From positions 17,491,001 through 17,555,000 of the forward strand of contig NC_092561.1 in the NCBI RefSeq assembly GCF_037975245.1: 64,000 bases of DNA. The letters are read 5' to 3'. The first letter of the stretch is position 1, and each line of letters begins with the position of its first letter. Shown piece after piece: positions 58,175 to 64,000 of the stretch. The notes below the pieces were generated by a model. The model was given only the letters and a program-made list of their open reading frames with translations. It made no database searches and was not told the origin of the DNA. Source of the DNA: Apostichopus japonicus (Eukaryota > Echinodermata > Holothuroidea > Aspidochirotida > Stichopodidae). Made by a program: the position numbers and the translations under genes.

Positions 58175-60021
58175 CTGTCAAAACACAAGAGAGATAACTC
58201 CATTATAATACTAAACAAAGATAAAAAAAAACACTCATTCACTTCATCAACTAAATTATTAGAAAAAAACAATACTATTATCTGCCAATCATGGAAATAA
58301 TCAAATAACAATGTAAATAAAGAAAGATTAAACAAAAACAGATATCGACCAGTTTGATGACATAAATCAGAGCTTGTTTCAGGAATTATGAGAGATAGAG
58401 AGAGAGAACATTAATGCTACCAGAGTAATAAGTTGTACAGTACTGTATGTCTGAAAGGAAAAGTTATACACCAGACAGGTAGAACACACAACTGGACAGG
58501 CTTCTGGCAGTGTGGGTGGGAGAGGGGAAGGGAGGGGGTGTTTCTAGGTTACAAGACATTCCCACAGAGAAATGTATCAATAACTATGATTTCTCACTGA
58601 TTAAAATATTATTGAAAGTTAAACACCAGACAGGTAGAACACACAAAACCGGACAGGCTTCTGGCAGTGGAGAAGGGGGGGGGAAGGGAAGGGCTGGATA
58701 TGTGGGCTAGGTTACAAGACATTCCCACAAAGAAATGTATCAATAACTTTGATTTCTCACTGCATTCAAATATTACTGAAAAAAATGTTATTACAACTTA
58801 TCTCATTATTATTCTTTACAAAATGCCCCCAAAACCGGACACAGACTGTGCATTAGTGTTATATAGATTTACAGCCGAATAGCAATACAGTTTTCATACT
58901 CTCGTTTTGAGGGGAATCTGATATTAATTTTTTTTTATCGTATCAATACCGGACAACCATCCAATAAATAGCAGTGACAACTGACATTAGCTCGATTGCC
59001 AACTTTTGACTTAACCTTGCTCTGCTCGGGAGATATCTCGGTTAAAAACATCACGTCACAAGGCTGCCATATTGAGTCTGTGATGTCACACAGCAGAAGT
59101 GCCATGAGGCTGTGAAACCATTTCTCTTTCATATTTTAAGGGTGAACGTTAACGTTATACTGACTCTGCAGAAGTTATGTATCACAGTGAAGCTACACGG
59201 CTGGGAGGCAAACACGATACTGTTTTTCCGGTTGCCAACGGCAACAGACTGCTGCATAAAACAAGACCTTCTATTAACCACAGAGCTTAGTTTGTTGATT
59301 AGAATTGGTAAAGAGTTATTTTAAACATGATACATTTACTAACCGGTCGTAATGAGAACCCCCGCAAACCCGAACCTGTCCAACCGGGAAGCGACTACGA
59401 AACCGGCTGGCTTTTTTATTGCAATCTTCTCTAAAGTTTCCCCCGTTACATCACACCGATAAACTAATGAAGAGAAAACCCCAAACTTCAAATTGATATC
59501 TTTGTTTTTTTTGTTATGACACCGGTAAGTGAACAGCTAGCTGAATGTTTAGCTCAGTGTGAGCTCATTTCATCAAATGAAAGTCTCGAATGCCAACACG
59601 GACAAACAATTGAAATAGATATTACCATTTATGGAAAATATACCGCCCGGCGACTGGTTCATGCCGATTGCAAAACAACAGAGTCGAGATGTGCCATGTG
59701 TTATAATGATAGGTGAAGTGCATCATGGGAGAGGGTGTACTATTATATGAGGGGGGCTCTTCACGGTTATAAAGTGCAGCTGAACCAATAAAACCGAGGC
59801 TTAAAAGACTTTAGAAAAGACGGTGGAACCGGAGCAAACAACATTGGCAAACACTGGAATAACATGGAACAAATTTACAGCTGAAAAGCGGTTGTACTTG
59901 GTTGTCGATTGCCAGTTAACTGTCAACGAACATACATAATCGTGACAGACCGAATATGACCACGGCCCTGCAGACAAAGGGGGATTTTGGAATTACGTTT
60001 TGGTGTAGTACAGTAGACATG
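58175..60021. other. CELF intron or upstream DNA
   Basis: A two-copy repeat lies at 58470-58600 and 58620-58770 (CACCAGACAGGTAGAACACA, AAGACATTCCCACA). No exon recognised. Confidence 0.5.
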
Positions 60022-60180
60022 CTCTAAACTTTCTACATTCAAAAGTCTACTTAAGACCCATCTTTTCACTTGTTCTTTTGTAAATTAATCTGCTTTCTTT
60101 GTAAAGCGCCTTGAGCAGTGACTTTTGTCTACTAATTTGGTGCTATATAAGTCTCATTTATTATCATTATTATTATTATT
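60022..60180 (+). mobile_element. 3' tail of a CR1/L2-type LINE
   Basis: Reads TFKSLLKTHLF before a stop (the usual end of such ORF2 proteins), then GTAAAGCGCCTTGAGC, GGTGCTATATAAGT and an ATT microsatellite. A short, dead 3' fragment. Confidence 0.7.
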
Positions 60181-60594
60181 CATTTTTGACATATCAGGCT
60201 ATCTTCTCATTGATAACTTTAAGATAGCTAAAGATGAATAAGAACAAAACCTGCATCATTGGTTGACTATGAAGCATAGTGTGTTTTGTGGTTGTATAGA
60301 TCTGTTATATGAATAGTGTGGGTGTGACTGGGTGGGTGCCATGAGGTGAAAAGGGTTTTAATTCATACACTAGTGCATGTGGATGGAGGGTGAGCTAGAC
60401 CTGACATGATTGTGTGGGTGTGTGTGTGGTTGGTGAGGTGATTGTTGGCTAGAAGTTACTGTGGATTTATGGTGTGTGGTCGATGAACCGCAGGGAGACT
60501 TGGGGCTTACATGAGTGGTGCACCTCTCACCCATCCCCAAACCCCCCCACCCTCCATGTGGTCGCTGGATAAAGTGTGCTAGGTATAGTGTATT

Positions 60595-61135
60595 GCACAA
60601 AGACGCATATACCATTATGGTCAGCGAAACGTAGGGCTTAAAGAGGTGATACATAAATTATAGTGCGGCACTGTAGAGAGTGCGGCATTGTAGGGTTAAT
60701 ATGCAGCTAGATCTAGCTTACATAGCATATACCACTATGGTCAGTGAAATATAAGGTGACTTAAGAGGTAATACATAAATTATAGTGTGGCATTGTAGAG
60801 TTAATAGTCGGCTACATCTAGCTTACATAGATTATACCATTATGGTCAGTGAAATGTAAAGTGACTTCAGAGATAATACATAAATTATAGTATGGCATTG
60901 TAGGGTTAATAGTTGTCTAGTTCTAGCTTACATAGCATATACCATTATGGTCAGTGAAACGTAAGGTTACTTAAGAGGTAATACATAAATTATAGTGCGG
61001 CATTGTAGAGTTAATAGTCGGCTAGATCTAGCTTACATAGCATATACCATTATGGTCAGTGTAATGTAAGGTAATACATAAATTATAGTGTTGCATTGTT
61101 GAGTTAATAGTCGGCTAGATCTATACCATTATAAA
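60595..61135. repeat. Tandem repeat of about 118 bp
   Basis: Five units with TATACCATTATGGTCAGTGA, AATACATAAATTATAGTG and GGCATTGTAGAGTTAATAG. The last unit is internally deleted. Confidence 0.88.
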
Positions 61136-62189
61136 ATACAGAATAATAACCAAAATCTAAACTCGTTACCATAATTTTGAAAGATACAAGCACCGGAAGA
61201 TATTTAAATTGTCAAAAACAATTGTCGAAAAGTTGCCGAGATGTTCTCGTTTCAAACCTCTCAGGTTAGAGACAACGGAAACAGATTTCTTAACTCCACC
61301 TGTTCTGACGTTGTTTCCATCCAAATAATCACCAACGGATCCCTGCATTTTGGTCTATTTACTTATTCAAGCATACAGATTTAAAGTTTACGCAAAGAAG
61401 GTAAACACCTGGTTATTCTAATTTTCTTCCGATAGAATTTTCATTTGTTGGCATTATCAGAAGAACAGAAGGGGATGCACCAGTTCTTTATGAGAGGGTA
61501 CTTATAATGGCGAAAGAGGTATTTGTTGACAGACTAGATGATTTCCTCGTGAAGGATTTCACTCTGTTGTGCAAACAGTCCATTAATGAAGCATTTACGC
61601 CGGCATTAATATATTTTTTTTTCTAGAAAGATGTTAACAATGACACAGAACATTTTATGAACTAATTTGGCAGTTATTGAACAAGTATTTATCGGGCATG
61701 TCTAGCTCAATGTGTTCAAGAAGTGTTCACATTATCTTAGCAATATGTGAGATACATTCTAAACTTCTATGCAATTCATTTCATGTGTTGCATGGTTTCG
61801 TTTTACTTTATATATATATAGTACTATATGAATAACCTCTCTCTATCTATCCAACTATTTGGTTCATGGTTCAGTATGAATGCTATGCTATGAAAGCAAT
61901 TTTTCACTTACCAAAAATTGTGCAGAGTTTTTAGAAGATGTACTTTCCAACTTATCGTTCGCACGGTATGGAGAGACAAATCTGCCCAGATTCTTATATG
62001 TAAATTAGTTATTTAAACTTACACAGTACCTATCATGGTAGTAAAGACATCAGCTATGACATTGCTTATTAGTTTATGAAAACTTTGCTTTGAAGATGGT
62101 AATGGAATGTAACAGAATTACAATGTTGAGGATCTACTTTTACAATTGTAAACATTTTTGTGCAATCATGTGAAATTGTATGCATCAAA
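61136..62189. other. No feature seen
   Basis: Unique-looking AT-rich sequence. No exon, RNA gene or repeat array recognised. Confidence 0.5.
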
Positions 62190-62670
62190 CAGACATTATT
62201 ATGTACAATCATATAATGTACAACAATAGACCTTATAATGCACAACACTAGACCTTATATTGTACGACAATAGACCTAACAATGTACAACAATAGACATT
62301 ATATTGTACAACAATAGACCTAATAAAGTAAAACAATAGACCTAACCATGTACAATAAATATATTGTACAACAATAAACCTAATAAAGTACAACAATAGA
62401 CCTTATAATGTACAACAATAGACCTTATCTTGTAAAACAATAGACCTTATAATGTACAACAATAGACCTTATCTTGTACAACAATAGACCTTATAATGTA
62501 CAACAATAGATATGATGTACAACAATAGACCTTATCTTGTAAAACAATAGACCTTATCATGTACAACAATAGATATAATGTACAACAATAGACCTTATAT
62601 TGTACAACAATAGACCATATATATACTGTACAACAATAGACCTTTTAATGTACAACAATAGACAAGGAAC
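62190..62670. repeat. 22-bp minisatellite
   Basis: About 20 units of TACAACAATAGACCTTATAA plus TG, with some shortened units. Confidence 0.92.
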
Positions 62671-64000
62671 CCGATGCTGCTTGCTTGCTTTATCAAATGT
62701 AAATAAGTGCATAACAAATCAAATATAAGTCGATCGCAGAGTAATGAATACATTATTCTTCATGAGGACGGTAAAAAAACTGGCAAGTAATTAACCTACT
62801 TAATTATAAATGAAGCTTAGTTAACGAATTAATTCTACCTGCTATGGAAATAGACCTAACTTTAATCTGTACAGTACTAAAACTGTGGCTAAAAACCATT
62901 CACCTTAATATAGAGTCAATTATTGCATGGGCAGCTTTTCAAATGAGCCAATGTATTATGGTAATGACAAACTCTAGCTGGGTCAATCCATGCCAAATCA
63001 ACAGTGGCCTCCACGTCGACCCTCTCAGAATCGCCTGAAATTGATATAGTGTCTTGCCATATGTCTCAAAGGATGAAATTGGGCAAAAAAAAAATTTTAA
63101 AAATTTTTGTTGCTAGGATACGGCCCCGCCTAGCAACCAAATCTGGATTGCATTTTAAGAGCCCTTAATTTGTGTCAAGTTTGGAGGCATTTTTTGCATA
63201 AATGTTAAGTATTTTATGTCTAATATTGCAGATATTGTGGAAGACATGTGGCCAGTCAACGAATTAAGCTAATTTTGAGGAAAATTTACGGTCTCAATTT
63301 TTCGTAACAAGTAATTAAAATGGCAGAAAATGAGATAGGGGTCTTTTCTGGCCCTACTTTGAGTGTGCTCTATATTCACAAGCAGAGGCATGTTTGAGTT
63401 TTAATTTCCATAGGATCCTTGTCCAGTGGTAGTTGTACGGGAAAAGTGCAAAAAAAAAGTCAAGCGGGTCGTACGTTTTACGAACAGCGCCCTCAAACTT
63501 AAGAAATCTCACTTCTGGCCCTTATTGGGGGTCCATTTTGGGCCTGTGGGTATTTTTTTTAAAAACCATTTTTCAGGAGCGTATTGACCCTATTTTTAAA
63601 AACTCAAGTCAAAAAGTTGTGTATTTTGTGTTATCTACTCAAATTTACGACTCGAAAATTGCGAAAATCACTTCGTTCATATGTATGAAAATGCTTGCAC
63701 AAGCCGATTTGAGTAATTCAAATGACAACAACTTCTTAGCATTAGCATACAGGTGCTTAACAATTATGAGGGTGGTCCACTAGCATAAGGACTACAAATA
63801 AACTGCATTTTCAGGGTCATATGCCCAACGATGCCTGTGAACAGCGCCCTCAAACATCACATTTTACCAATATTTTGGGCTATTTTGGGCATTTCAAGGT
63901 CAAATTTGGTCACAATTAAAAGTTTTATTTTTGGTTTTTAATACAAAATTAGTAAGATATGTATAGTTATGATGCACAGAATGAGCTAAAACATCTTTTA
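62671..64000. other. Unassigned DNA, possibly part of a repeat element
   Basis: TTGCTAGG and CCTAGCAA face each other at 63109-63139, and GAACAGCGCCCTCAAAC occurs at 63482 and 63839. No gene recognised. Confidence 0.4.

Noticed and set aside
59516-59716. 66-codon Cys-containing frame starting MTPVSEQLAE
   Set aside because: No family recognised and no splice partners; cannot be supported as a gene.
60370-60654. His/Ser-rich minus-strand frame
   Set aside because: Derived from GTGTGG-rich simple sequence; does not join the CELF exons in phase.

Overview
The window is nuclear DNA from an intron-rich, AT-rich animal genome. It carries two host genes facing each other tail to tail, with many tandem repeats and small transposons between and inside their exons. 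The number of TTAA-flanked MITEs, the Penelope-like fragment and the minisatellites suggest a marine invertebrate, probably a deuterostome such as an echinoderm. That placement is inferred from overall character and is not proven by any single marker.

Left part (about 4.1-24.3 kb, + strand): a complete ten-exon gene for an STK33-type serine/threonine kinase. Every exon junction keeps the reading frame and the spliced product is 467 aa. Its introns hold a hAT-like MITE, an inverted pair of TTAA-type MITEs, a 4.36-kb transposon with perfect 27-bp terminal inverted repeats, and several minisatellites. The transposon sits inside a tandem-repeat array whose empty site can still be reconstructed. 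One minisatellite is built from the end of exon 5, one starts just after exon 8, and one starts at the stop codon.

Middle part (24.3-43.7 kb): no convincing host coding exon. It holds the repetitive 3' flank of the kinase gene, a 30-bp minisatellite that is open on both strands, a 5'-truncated Penelope-like retroelement (GIY-YIG end plus a hammerhead-like motif), and poly-purine or poly-pyrimidine tracts. Some of it may be the 3' UTR of the next gene.

Right part (43.7-58.2 kb, - strand): the last five coding exons of a CELF/Bruno-type RNA-binding protein, covering the end of the linker and the whole third RRM. The 5' exons (RRM1, RRM2 and the rest of the linker) must lie beyond position 64000. 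Introns hold a long hairpin inside AT microsatellites, a CRE/E-box array, a cluster of TCAAGT (NK2-homeodomain-like) motifs and a 32-bp minisatellite. The last 6 kb holds a LINE 3' tail and two more satellites.

The two genes have no evident shared pathway: one is a cytoplasmic kinase, the other an RNA-processing factor. The most unusual items are the 4.36-kb transposon with its repeated internal GTAAGT/GGACAC motif, and the minisatellites lying against the 3' sides of the kinase exons.
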